A stretch of DNA of 64,000 bases from Nocardia amamiensis. GTDB taxonomy: Bacteria > Actinomycetota > Actinomycetes > Mycobacteriales > Mycobacteriaceae. The notes under the pieces are model-generated. The model saw only the letters and a list, made by a program, of their open reading frames with translations, was not told the origin of the DNA and made no database searches. Numbering within the stretch: position 1 is the stretch's first letter; the number at the start of each line of letters is the position of its first letter. The position numbers and the translations under genes were made by a program. Of this stretch, positions 21,448-29,551 are shown in pieces. The DNA lies in the NCBI RefSeq assembly GCF_015477605.1, contig NZ_JADLQX010000004.1, forward strand, positions 62,001 to 126,000, read 5' to 3'.

Positions 21448-22014
21448 ATGCCCAAGGTCAGTGACGATCACCTCGCCGCCCGGCGCAGCCAGATTCTCGA
21501 CGGGGCACGCCGCTGCTTCGCCGAGTACGGCTACGACGGCGCCACCGTGCGCCGCCTGGAGGAGGAGATCGGGCTCTCCCGGGGCGCCATATTCCACCAT
21601 TTCCGCGACAAGGACGCGCTGTTCCTCGCCCTCGCCCAAGAGGATGCCGAACGCATGGCCGACGTCGCGGCCAACCAGGGCATCGTGCAGGTGATGCGCG
21701 ACATGCTCGCCCACCCCGAGCAGTTCAACTGGCTCGGAACACGTTTGGAGATCGCGCGGCGGTTGCGCACCGATCCCGAGTTCCGCGCAGGCTGGACCCA
21801 GCGTTCGGCCGAGCTCACCGCCGCCACCCTGGCCCGCCTGGAACGCCGCAAGGCCGCGGGCGCACTGCGCGACGATGTGCCCACCGACGTCCTGCTCGGC
21901 TACCTCGACCTCGTCCTGGACGGCTTGATCGCCCGGATCGCCTCCGGCCACACCAACGAAAACCTCTCCGCGGTGCTGGATCTAGTAGAAGCCTCCGTCC
22001 GTCGCAAGCACTGA
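21448..22014 (+). CDS. acnR: TetR-family regulator, probable repressor of acnA
   Basis: 188 residues. The N-terminal TetR helix-turn-helix spans about 8-55 ('ILDGARRCFAEYGYDGATVR', 'GLSRGAIFHHFRDKDALFL'). It lies directly downstream of acnA, as acnR/Rv1474c does in corynebacteria and mycobacteria. The ATG is preceded by GGAGGAG with a four-base gap. An AcnR-type operator is present in the acnA promoter 3 kb upstream. Citrate-type ligands are known for AcnR; not testable here. Confidence 0.88.
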   Translation: MPKVSDDHLAARRSQILDGARRCFAEYGYDGATVRRLEEEIGLSRGAIFHHFRDKDALFLALAQEDAERMADVAANQGIVQVMRDMLAHPEQFNWLGTRLEIARRLRTDPEFRAGWTQRSAELTAATLARLERRKAAGALRDDVPTDVLLGYLDLVLDGLIARIASGHTNENLSAVLDLVEASVRRKH

Positions 22015-22095
22015 AGCTTTCGCTACCCCGCCTCTCCGCGTCTTCAGGCCGTACTGGTCGAGACGGAAAGCGCCAGTGCCGGCGGCGTGAAGCCT

Positions 22096-22905
22096 TCAAT
22101 ACGTCGCGTTGATGTACTCCGCGGCGTGTGTGGTCCACAAGACCTTCGTGCCCGGCATCTTGTGTGTCGCGTAGAGCACGTGCTGACCGTGCGGCCAAGG
22201 CGTCAGGTAACCGATGACGCCGCGGACCGCCGCGCTGTAGCGGTCGAGGTTGCCGATCGGGTCGCGTTGCAGGATTTCGAGGAGTTCGGCGAAGATCAGC
22301 GGCGCGACGTTGCCGATCCGAGCGCCCTCCACGAAGGAGAACGGCGAGATGCCGACGCCGATGATGCGCAGCGGCGAATCCTTGGGGGCGGCGGTGATGA
22401 TGTCGCCGGGGTTGGCGTACTCGCGGACCGCGACCGAGGCAGGCCACGCGCCGCGCTGCCCGTGCAGACCGAAGGTCGCTGCGGGGCAGAGGTTTCCGAC
22501 CGACTCACCGGCCCGGCGCACCGGGTTTGCGATGTTCACCGCGAACGCGATCTCCAGCGGCGTGCCGTCGATGTTCTTGTACTTCCCCGACCGGACGCCC
22601 TCCAAGATCCTGCTGGCGCATATGCCACCGAGCGAATAACTCAGCAGCCCGCAGACGTTCGGCGAGTCCTGGATGGCTTTCACCCCCGCGGCTGTGCCGA
22701 GCCGCACCGAGGTGTCCAGCGACGGACCCCAGACATTCGGCGCGGGCCCCACCGGCACAGGCCCTACCGAAGCGGGCCACTCGGGCTCGAAGCAGCTGAA
22801 TTTGTCGGTGTCGAGTAGTTTGGCGACTTCGTGCAGCATGCCCGCGGGCGTTCCGTCGGAGTTCCGCGGCTCCCCGGTGCCGCGGAGAGTGACGATGTCT
22901 ATCAT
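22096..22905 (-). CDS. Alpha/beta hydrolase resembling phage lysin B (mycolyl-arabinogalactan esterase)
   Basis: 269 residues. Nucleophile motif SYSLGG (Ser91) is followed by 'ASRILEGVRSGKYKNI' and 'FAVNIANPVRRAGESVGN', the arrangement seen in mycobacteriophage LysB esterases and relatives with the cutinase-like fold. LysB cleaves the mycolate-arabinogalactan ester bond. No signal peptide is visible and no other phage gene lies nearby, so this is an isolated gene. The ATG at 22905 has AAGGAGG five bases upstream, which decides against the longer frame. Confidence 0.65.
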   Translation of the reverse strand: MIDIVTLRGTGEPRNSDGTPAGMLHEVAKLLDTDKFSCFEPEWPASVGPVPVGPAPNVWGPSLDTSVRLGTAAGVKAIQDSPNVCGLLSYSLGGICASRILEGVRSGKYKNIDGTPLEIAFAVNIANPVRRAGESVGNLCPAATFGLHGQRGAWPASVAVREYANPGDIITAAPKDSPLRIIGVGISPFSFVEGARIGNVAPLIFAELLEILQRDPIGNLDRYSAAVRGVIGYLTPWPHGQHVLYATHKMPGTKVLWTTHAAEYINATY

Positions 22906-23065
22906 CGTGTCCTCCTTGCACAATCGCACCGAAACTTTCGGCACGCAATTCCACGGTAAACCCGAGTGGCACCGCAGGCGTGAGTATCGAGCTACCTCAT
23001 CAGGCCACGAGTTTCCCCATGTAGAGCGCGATTCGGTGGATCGAAGGCCGTGTGAGCTACCGTGA

Positions 23066-23572
23066 CTACTCCCCCGCCTCCATACTGCTCAGCAGAATTC
23101 GCGCGATCCGGTCCAGTTCCCGCCGCTGACCAGCGGTCAGCACGGACAGGATCCTGGTCTCGTTCGCGGTGTGTTCGGTGACCACGGCGTCGACGAGTTC
23201 GCGCCCGGCCGCCGTGAGGGCGACCAGGATCGCGCGACGGTCCTGTGCGTCCGCGACCCGCCGTACCAGCCCCGCGGCTTCCAGCCGATCCAGCCGTCCG
23301 GTCATCCCGGCCCGCGAGAGCATCAGCGTGTCGGCGAGCACCGACGGGTTCAGCTCGAAGGGTTCGCCCGCACGCCGCAGCGCGGCGAGTACATCGAACT
23401 CACCGCGTTGCAGGCCGTGTTTGCCGAACACTGCCTCGATCTCGCGCTGCGCCACCACCATCAGCCTGCCCAATCTGCCGATCACCGCCATGGCCTCGAG
23501 CTCGAGGTCCGGACGTTCGCGCCGCCACTGCGCCACGATCGCGTCGACAGCGTCCGCCTTCTGTTCGGTCAT
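23066..23572 (-). CDS. MarR-family transcriptional regulator
   Basis: 168 residues with the MarR winged helix: 'LQRGEFDVLAALRRAGEPFE', recognition helix 'NPSVLADTLMLSRAGMTGRL' and wing 'RRVADAQDRRAILVALT'. It is divergent from a cupin gene across 69 bases containing a perfect 9-bp inverted repeat, so it probably regulates itself and the cupin. TAGAAT lies six bases before its ATG, suggesting a leaderless transcript. Confidence 0.93.
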   Translation of the reverse strand: MTEQKADAVDAIVAQWRRERPDLELEAMAVIGRLGRLMVVAQREIEAVFGKHGLQRGEFDVLAALRRAGEPFELNPSVLADTLMLSRAGMTGRLDRLEAAGLVRRVADAQDRRAILVALTAAGRELVDAVVTEHTANETRILSVLTAGQRRELDRIARILLSSMEAGE

Positions 23573-23578
23573 GGACGG

Positions 23579-23584
23579 ATTCTA
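23579..23584 (-). promoter_or_regulatory. Candidate -10 hexamer of the marR gene
   Basis: TAGAAT on the minus strand, six bases before the ATG at 23572. The palindromic operator lies 10 bases further upstream. Confidence 0.45.
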
Positions 23585-23594
23585 TTCGGTGGTA

Positions 23595-23616
23595 TATAGT
23601 TCGGTAGCGAACTATA
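23595..23616. promoter_or_regulatory. Perfect inverted repeat, MarR operator candidate
   Basis: TATAGTTCG and CGAACTATA are separated by four bases between the divergent marR and cupin genes. Further CGAA/TTCG half-sites flank it on both sides. Confidence 0.7.
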
Positions 23617-23641
23617 AATCAGCGAACCAAATGGAGTTCCG

Positions 23642-24145
23642 ATGAGCGCTACCGCCCCGCGCATCCGAGCCGCGATCCGCCAGCCGCAGGATGCGGAGAC
23701 ACTGCGGACGAAATCGGTCACCCTGCGGCTGCTGATAGACGCCGAGGAGGCGAGCGGCGCACTGAGCACACTCGAAGTGGCCATGGACCGCGGGGCCGAC
23801 GGCGCGGCGCCGCATTACCACACACGTTCCGACGAGCTGTTCTATGTCGCCGAGGGGGAACTGCAGCTGCTGGCGGGCGACCGGATCGTCACGGTGGGCG
23901 CTGGCGGTTCGATCGTGGTACCCAAGTTCATGCCGCACGCGTTCGGCGCCGCGCCCGGCAGCACGGCGCGCATCTTGATCGCCCTCACACCGGGCGTGCA
24001 GCGCTTCGAGTACTTCCGTCTGCTGGAGCGCATAGCGGCAGGCGAATCGACCATGGCCGAGCTCGCGGCGGCCCAGGACGAATTCGACAACCACTTCGTC
24101 GACGCCCCGGCGTGGTGGGCCGAGCGCAACGGCAACCGGCGCTGA
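23642..24145 (+). CDS. Cupin-domain protein
   Basis: 167 residues, a single cupin barrel. Motif 1 is 'HYHTRSDELFYVAEGELQL' with metal-ligand histidines and Glu, and motif 2 is 'PKFMPHAFG'. Small cupins of this kind are often dioxygenases, isomerases or ligand-binding proteins; the substrate is unknown. GGAG six bases before the ATG fixes the start. Likely controlled by the divergent MarR regulator. Confidence 0.9.
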   Translation: MSATAPRIRAAIRQPQDAETLRTKSVTLRLLIDAEEASGALSTLEVAMDRGADGAAPHYHTRSDELFYVAEGELQLLAGDRIVTVGAGGSIVVPKFMPHAFGAAPGSTARILIALTPGVQRFEYFRLLERIAAGESTMAELAAAQDEFDNHFVDAPAWWAERNGNRR

Positions 24146-24551
24146 GGATCCTGCGAACGCGACTGAACTCGCAAATCCCGGCCCGCCCAGTCCGATTCGG
24201 GCAAGTTGAGCAAGACGCCCCGCACGCCGAGCCGAGGAAATACCATCCCATGCGGACGCGGTGGCCCGGGCCGCCCCGCGGAGGCCGCAGTGCACGAGAG
24301 TGCAGATGCACAGCCGCCAATATCGGGCTATGAACGCGGTCCCATCCGGCCTCTGGGATAGCTCGATGATTGCACCCTGACTATTTCCGGTCCACCGGAA
24401 ATGTTTCGGTACTCGCCGGTTCCGGATCGGAATTCGGTTTGCCACCGGCCGGTAAATCTCCCGATCCGAACCGATCGAAGCACCTACCGCGATATGATCG
24501 CTCACACGCTCGGGGGTCGTGGCAAATGGTGAGCAGATCGGAGAAACGGCT
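24146..24551 (+). promoter_or_regulatory. Gene-free stretch upstream of the ATP-grasp unit
   Basis: About 400 bases without a credible gene. TATGAT at 24493-24498 is a good -10 hexamer and would give a leader of roughly 47 bases for the gene at 24552. No matching TTGACA-type -35 was found. Confidence 0.4.
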
Positions 24552-25007
24552 ATGACCGACGCAATCCGCCGTCCCGGAACGACGCCGCAGGGTGACCGCG
24601 TTCCGCCGCTCCAGGGTCTGCTGGTCGCGGAATCGGACCGCCAGATCAGCGTGCGCGTCGCCGAGGGCACGTGGACGTTCCGCCGGTCCGACGTTCTGCG
24701 CGTCGTCGATTCCGCTGTGCCGCACGCCGATCAAGACGGCCGCCCGGTGTCGGTGGACATTCGCGCTGGCGCCACCGCCGATTTCACCCGGCGTCTGCGG
24801 ATCGACCTGGTCGACCGGCCGATGACCATCCCGGACGCGCCGTCGGAGGCATTCGGCGACGACCAGCTGCGCCGCCTCACCGAAATCTGGGCCGACCGGC
24901 TGCAACTCGTCCAGGGCCCGGGTGCGGGCGGCGCGACGTTCACCTACTGCCAGACCAAATCGCTCGACGGCAGCGACGACGGCATCAACTGCGACAGTCT
25001 CGACTGA
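24552..25007 (+). CDS. Putative graspetide (ATP-grasp-modified peptide) precursor
   Basis: 151 residues. Residues 1-120 look like a folded mixed alpha/beta segment ('GLLVAESDRQISVRVAEGTW', 'FTRRLRIDLVDRPMTIPDA'), followed by a flexible GPGAGG hinge. The tail 128-151 is rich in Thr, Ser, Lys and Asp ('TKSLDGSDDGINCDSLD') with two cysteines (133, 147). Such tails are core peptides in omega-ester/amide peptides made by MvdD-type ligases, and such a ligase gene begins 11 bases downstream. The ATG is eight bases after GGAG. The precursor role is inference: the protein is longer than most known precursors and could instead be a ligase partner. Confidence 0.6.
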   Translation: MTDAIRRPGTTPQGDRVPPLQGLLVAESDRQISVRVAEGTWTFRRSDVLRVVDSAVPHADQDGRPVSVDIRAGATADFTRRLRIDLVDRPMTIPDAPSEAFGDDQLRRLTEIWADRLQLVQGPGAGGATFTYCQTKSLDGSDDGINCDSLD

Positions 25008-25018
25008 ACGGCACGCGC

Positions 25019-25981
25019 ATGGCGGCACGCCGGAGGACCTCGGTCCTGATCGTGTCCGAATCCGATGACCTCCACGGCACCGCGATGGCGGCGACGTTAC
25101 GAGAGCACCACGGACTCAGTCCGATCCAGCTCGATTTACGTGATTTCCCCCGCGAGTCCGGCAGCTTCCGCCTGGACCGGCTCGGCACGACTCGCTCGCT
25201 GTCGCACCTGATCGGCCTCGACGACGTCCGGTCGGTCTGGTGGCGGCGCCCGCACCCCACCCGGGTGCCCGCGGGTGTCCGCAGCTCGGACAACGACTTC
25301 CGCCAAGCCGAATGCGATGGCTTCATCCAGGGATTGCTCTGGTCCATCCCGGCCTACTGGGTCAACGACCCTGGCGCCGACCGCACCGCGGGACGCAAGA
25401 TCGTGCAGCTGGAAACGGCGCTGCGGGCCGGGTTCGCGGTACCGGAGACGCTGATCACCAATGACCCCGACGAGGCGCGCAGTTTCGTCGAATCCCGGCC
25501 CGGTCCCGTCGTTTACAAACGCACCGGCACCAGCCGCGGCGAGTTCGCCGAGACCAGGATCATCTCCCGCGACGACTTCGGCAGGCTCGCCGCGATCCGT
25601 TCGGCGCCGACCACGTTCCAGGACTACATCGACGCCACCTGCGACCTGCGCGTCGTGTGGGTGGACGGGATCGAATGGACCGTGCGCATCGACTCGCAAG
25701 CCGGGGTCGGCAAGGTCGACTCGCGCCTGGACACCTCGGTCGACTTCACGCCCGACCACTTGCCCGCCGCGGTGAGCAAGTCGCTGGCCACCCTGATGGG
25801 TGCGCTCGGACTGTCCTTCGGTGTGCTCGACATCCGGCTCGGCCGCGATGGCGAGTACTACTTTCTCGAGGTCAATCCGCAGGGCCAGTTCGCCTACCTG
25901 GAGATCAAGACCGGACTGCCCATCTTCCGCAGCCTGGCCAACCTCTTGGTGGACGGCGACGGCATGGTGGCCGGTTACTGA
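25019..25981 (+). CDS. MvdD-like ATP-grasp peptide ligase
   Basis: 320 residues. It has the family N-terminal feature 'VRSVWWRRPHP' (about 70-80), ATP-grasp elements 'GPVVYKRTG' and 'FQDYIDATCDLRVVW' (DLR 209-211), and the Mg-binding motif 'LEVNPQGQ' (Glu284, Asn286). These are hallmarks of graspetide/microviridin ligases that join Ser/Thr/Lys side chains to Asp/Glu carboxylates using ATP. The ATG lacks a ribosome site and follows the precursor stop by 11 bases, so coupling is likely. Its end overlaps the convergent reductase gene by 7 bases. No transporter or protease lies beside it. Confidence 0.85.
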   Translation: MAARRRTSVLIVSESDDLHGTAMAATLREHHGLSPIQLDLRDFPRESGSFRLDRLGTTRSLSHLIGLDDVRSVWWRRPHPTRVPAGVRSSDNDFRQAECDGFIQGLLWSIPAYWVNDPGADRTAGRKIVQLETALRAGFAVPETLITNDPDEARSFVESRPGPVVYKRTGTSRGEFAETRIISRDDFGRLAAIRSAPTTFQDYIDATCDLRVVWVDGIEWTVRIDSQAGVGKVDSRLDTSVDFTPDHLPAAVSKSLATLMGALGLSFGVLDIRLGRDGEYYFLEVNPQGQFAYLEIKTGLPIFRSLANLLVDGDGMVAGY

Positions 25982-26547
25982 GTGCGGCGATAGACCTGCC
26001 GCACCACGCCGGACGCCGGGAACGCGACGACGTCCACCAGCCGCAGCCGCCGTGGCGTCACCTCCTCGAACAGCTGCTGACCCGTGCCGAGCAGCACCGG
26101 AAACACCAGCAGCCGAAGCTCGTCCACCGCGTCGAGGCGGAGGAATTCCTGCGCGGTGCGCGCGCCCGCGAACACCACCACCGGCTTGCCGGAGCTGTTC
26201 TTCAGTTCCGCGATCTCGGCGCGCAGGTCCGCGCCGATCCTGCGGGCGGGCTGCCACGGCAGCTCCAGGTCCGGCCGGTGCGACAGCACCAGTTTGGGCA
26301 GCGCGTTGACCAGTGGAGCCAGCCGCGCGTCCCCGGGAGTCGCCGGATTCCGTTGCGCGTCCGGCCAATACCCGGCGAGCAGCTGGTAGGACGTGCGCCC
26401 GAAGATTTGCGCGTCGACGCCGCTGAGCAGCTCGGCGAGATAGTTGTCCAGTTCGGGATCGTCGACCTCGATCCAGTCGAGCGCTCCGTCCGGCCCGGCC
26501 GCGTAGCCGTCCAGCGTCACCATGATCTGCAGCAGCAACTCCCGCAC
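25975..26547 (-). CDS. Dihydrofolate reductase / RibD C-terminal domain family protein
   Basis: 190 residues. 'MVTLDGYAAGPDGALDW' at the N terminus, 'AQIFGRTSYQLLAGYW' and 'FPVLLGTGQQLFE' are typical of the YwjB/RibD-C 'deaminase-reductase' proteins with the DHFR fold, which bind NADPH. The substrate is unknown. GTG at 26547 is chosen because GGAAGGA lies seven bases upstream; an ATG eight codons later is the alternative. Confidence 0.87.
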   Translation of the reverse strand: MRELLLQIMVTLDGYAAGPDGALDWIEVDDPELDNYLAELLSGVDAQIFGRTSYQLLAGYWPDAQRNPATPGDARLAPLVNALPKLVLSHRPDLELPWQPARRIGADLRAEIAELKNSSGKPVVVFAGARTAQEFLRLDAVDELRLLVFPVLLGTGQQLFEEVTPRRLRLVDVVAFPASGVVRQVYRRTQ

Positions 26548-26628
26548 CGCGAGGTCCTTCCGTCGACACCGTCGCTTTCAACAGTGCCGACGATCCCCGC
26601 GGCGCGAATTCATCGCGGCATCGGGACG

Positions 26629-26862
26629 CTACTGGCCCTTCCGGCGATTGGCCCCACCCCGGCTGCGGAGCTGCACATGCGACTCCACTAGCACGTTGTG
26701 AATGAAGCCATAGGAACGGCCGGTGGACCGCGCCAGTGACCGGATGCTCGCACCCGCCTCGTATTGCTTCTTCAGCTGGGTTTGTAGGCGGTCGCGCGAC
26801 TTCCCGGTGACGCGTGTGCCCTTACCCAATGTGGCCTTACTCTGTGTGGGCCTGTCGCTCAT
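26629..26862 (-). CDS. Small helix-turn-helix protein (Rv1473A-like)
   Basis: 77 residues, very basic. The central helix-turn-helix is 'EAGASIRSLARSTGRSYGFI' (about 36-55), preceded by a Lys/Arg-rich arm. This matches the small conserved actinobacterial regulators found beside the ABC-F gene, such as Rv1473A. GGAGG precedes the ATG by five bases. Targets unknown. Confidence 0.85.
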   Translation of the reverse strand: MSDRPTQSKATLGKGTRVTGKSRDRLQTQLKKQYEAGASIRSLARSTGRSYGFIHNVLVESHVQLRSRGGANRRKGQ

Positions 26863-26943
26863 GGCTTCCTCCGAGTCGCCGAGCAGCGTCTTTCCAGGCT
26901 AAGCACTCAGCAGGCCGTGATCAACGGGTTCCTGTGATGAAAC

Positions 26944-28575
26944 TCACGCAAGCTGAATAAGTTCCAGGTATTCCGCCGACCAATGGTCTTCCGTCCCGTC
27001 CGGGAGGAGGATCACGCGTTCCGGAGACAACGCCTCCGCTGCGCCGGGGTCGTGGGTCACCAGCACCACCGCGCCCGCGTAGGTGCGCAGCGCGTCGAGC
27101 ACCTGCTCGCGCGACACCGGATCGAGGTTGTTCGTCGGCTCGTCCAGCAGCAGCACGTTCGCCGCCGAGGAGACCAGACCGGCCAGCGCCAGACGGGTCT
27201 TCTCACCACCTGAGAGGGTGCCTGCTGGCTGGTCGAGCTGCGGCCCGGAGAACATGAACGCGCCGAGCAGGCCGCGCAGATCCTGCTCACCCGCATCCGG
27301 CGCGGCATGGCGGATGTTCTCCCAGACGGTGGCGTCGTCGTCCAGGGTGTCGTGCTCCTGCGCGAAGTACCCGATCTTCAGGCCGTGGCCGGGCACCAGG
27401 CCGCCCGCGGTCGGCTGCTCGACCCCGGCGAGCAGGCGCAGCAGCGTGGTCTTGCCCGCGCCGTTGAGCCCGAGCACCACGACCCGGCTGCCGCGATCGA
27501 TCGCGAGATCGACGCCGGTGAAGATCTCCAGCGAACCGTAGACCTTGGTCAGGTTCTCGGCCATCAGCGGCGTCTTCCCACAGGCCGCGGGCTCGGGGAA
27601 CTTGATCCTGGCGACCTTGTCGGCGACGCGTACGTCGTCGAGTTCGGCCAGCAGGCGATCGGCCCGTTTGGCCATGTTCTGCGCCGCAGTCGCTTTCGTG
27701 GCCTTCGCCCCCAGTTTGGCGGCTTGGGCGCGCAGCGCGCTCGCCTTCTTCTCGGCGTTCGCGCGTTCGCGGCGCCTGCGCTGCTCGTCGGTGGCGCGCG
27801 CGTCCAGATACTTCTTCCACCCCATGTTGTAGACGTCGGCTTCGCCGCGCACCGCGTCCAGGAACCACACCTTGTTCACCACGTCGGCGAGCAGTTCCAC
27901 ATCGTGGCTGATCACGATCAGGCCGCCGTCGTGGTTCTGCAGGAAACCGCGCAGCCAGGTGATCGAGTCGGCGTCGAGATGGTTGGTCGGCTCGTCCAGC
28001 AGCAGAATGGTGTCCGAGCGGCCGCCGCTGCCGTCGGAGGCGGCGAACAGGATGCGCGCCAATTCGATTCGGCGCCGCTGGCCGCCGGAGAGAGTGCGCA
28101 ACTGCTGGCCGAGCACCCGGTCGGGCAATCCGAGGCTGTGGCAGATGCGCGCCGCTTCGCTCTCGGCGACGTAACCGCCGAGCGCGGAGAACCGTTCCTC
28201 GAGCCTGCCGTACTTGCGTACCGCCTTCTCGCGCTCCTTGTCGTCGGCCACCTCGGCCATCAAGGCCTGCTGTTTCTCCATCTCGCGGATCAGCGTGTCC
28301 AGCCCGCGCGCGGACAGCACCCGGTCGCGGGCAAGCACGTCGAGGTTGCCTTCGCGCGGATCCTGCGGCAGGTAGCCGATGTCGCTGGAACGCAGGATCT
28401 TTCCCGCGTACGGCTCGCCCTCGCCCGCCAGGATGCGCAGCGTGGTCGTTTTGCCCGCGCCGTTACGTCCGACCAGCCCGATCCGGTCGCCCGCCTGCAC
28501 GCGCAGCGCCGGCCCGGGGGCCGACAGCAGGGTGCGGACTCCGGCCCGGACTTCCAGGTCGGTCGCGGTGATCAC
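26944..28575 (-). CDS. ABC-F family ATPase
   Basis: 543 residues with two ABC domains and no membrane segment. Walker A motifs are 'GLVGRNGAGKTTTL' and 'VLGLNGAGKTTLL', signatures LSGGQRRR and LSGGEKTR, and Walker B 'LLLDEPTNHLD' and 'LLLDEPTNNLD'. The basic linker between the halves ('RRRRERANAEKKASALRAQA') is typical of ABC-F ribosome-acting proteins, often mislabelled macrolide transporters (Rv1473). The GTG at 28575 has GAGGAG six bases upstream; a much longer open frame upstream is not coding. Confidence 0.95.
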   Translation of the reverse strand: MITATDLEVRAGVRTLLSAPGPALRVQAGDRIGLVGRNGAGKTTTLRILAGEGEPYAGKILRSSDIGYLPQDPREGNLDVLARDRVLSARGLDTLIREMEKQQALMAEVADDKEREKAVRKYGRLEERFSALGGYVAESEAARICHSLGLPDRVLGQQLRTLSGGQRRRIELARILFAASDGSGGRSDTILLLDEPTNHLDADSITWLRGFLQNHDGGLIVISHDVELLADVVNKVWFLDAVRGEADVYNMGWKKYLDARATDEQRRRRERANAEKKASALRAQAAKLGAKATKATAAQNMAKRADRLLAELDDVRVADKVARIKFPEPAACGKTPLMAENLTKVYGSLEIFTGVDLAIDRGSRVVVLGLNGAGKTTLLRLLAGVEQPTAGGLVPGHGLKIGYFAQEHDTLDDDATVWENIRHAAPDAGEQDLRGLLGAFMFSGPQLDQPAGTLSGGEKTRLALAGLVSSAANVLLLDEPTNNLDPVSREQVLDALRTYAGAVVLVTHDPGAAEALSPERVILLPDGTEDHWSAEYLELIQLA

Positions 28576-28730
28576 AAACTTCTCCTCGCGGATCGTGGTG
28601 CTGGACGCGTGCGCTCGATTGTTCGACCCGACGCGCACAAGAACCACCGATTTTAACCGGCACGAACGGACCTTCCGCAGCCCAGCGCCCCGCATGTGAC
28701 GGCGGTAACGGCACGCGCGGACAACTGCGC

Positions 28731-28736
28731 TACCGT
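28731..28736 (+). promoter_or_regulatory. Candidate -10 hexamer of the SDR gene
   Basis: TACCGT lies eight bases before the ATG at 28745 with no ribosome site, consistent with a leaderless transcript. Confidence 0.5.
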
Positions 28737-28744
28737 GCGATGCC

Positions 28745-29509
28745 ATGAGTACCGATCTATTGGGCAAGAGCGCTCTGGTCACGGGGGCCAGCCGGGGCAT
28801 CGGCAAGGCGGTCGCGGCGGAGTTGCTCGGCCGCGGCGCGAACGTGCTGATCACCGCGCGGAAGAAGGATCCGCTGGACGAGGCGGCCGCCGAGCTGCGC
28901 GAGTTGGGCCACCAGGGACAGGTCGTCGCGCTGGCCGGCAACTCCGGCGTCGCCGAGGATCGGGCGGCCGCGGTCGAGCGCGTGGTCACGGAGTTCGGTT
29001 CGCTGGACATCCTGATCAACAACACCGGCATCAACCCGGTGTTCGGGTCTCTGATGGACGCGGACCTGGACGCGGTGCGCAAGATCTTCGACGTCAACGT
29101 GGTCGCGGCGCTCGGCTACATCCAGGAGGCCTACAAGGCGTGGATGCGCGACCACGGGGGCGCCGTGGTGAACGTGGCCAGCGTGGCCGGTATCCGCTCG
29201 ACCGGCGTGATCGCCGCGTACGGCGCGTCCAAGGCCGCGCTCATCCGCCTGACCGACGAACTGGCCTGGCAGCTGGGACCGAAGATCCGGGTTAACGCCG
29301 TCGCGCCGGGCGTGATCAAGACCAAGTTCGCCGACGCGCTGTACTCGGCCGACGAGGAACGCGCCGCGAGCGTGTACCCGATGAAACGGCTGGGCAGCCC
29401 GGAGGACGTGGCACGCCTGATCGGCTTCCTGGTGTCCGACGAGGCCGCATGGATCACCGGCGAGACCGTGCGCGTGGACGGCGGGCTGCTGTCGACCGGC
29501 GGGCTCTGA
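28745..29509 (+). CDS. Short-chain dehydrogenase/reductase
   Basis: 254 residues of the classical SDR type. It has the NAD(P)-binding motif 'VTGASRGIGKAVAAEL', the NNTG motif, the catalytic Ser ('NVASVAGI'), Tyr and Lys ('AAYGASKAALIRL'), and the ending 'GETVRVDGGLLSTGG'. It is FabG-like, but the substrate cannot be assigned. Convergent with the membrane protein gene 42 bases downstream. Confidence 0.92.
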   Translation: MSTDLLGKSALVTGASRGIGKAVAAELLGRGANVLITARKKDPLDEAAAELRELGHQGQVVALAGNSGVAEDRAAAVERVVTEFGSLDILINNTGINPVFGSLMDADLDAVRKIFDVNVVAALGYIQEAYKAWMRDHGGAVVNVASVAGIRSTGVIAAYGASKAALIRLTDELAWQLGPKIRVNAVAPGVIKTKFADALYSADEERAASVYPMKRLGSPEDVARLIGFLVSDEAAWITGETVRVDGGLLSTGGL

Positions 29510-29551
29510 CCTTTCCACGGAGCTCCCGGCACCGCCGCGGGGCCCGCCGCG

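Noticed and set aside
22096..22905. Prophage remnant
   Set aside because: Only one lysin-B-like gene; no integrase, capsid, holin or attachment-site repeats nearby.
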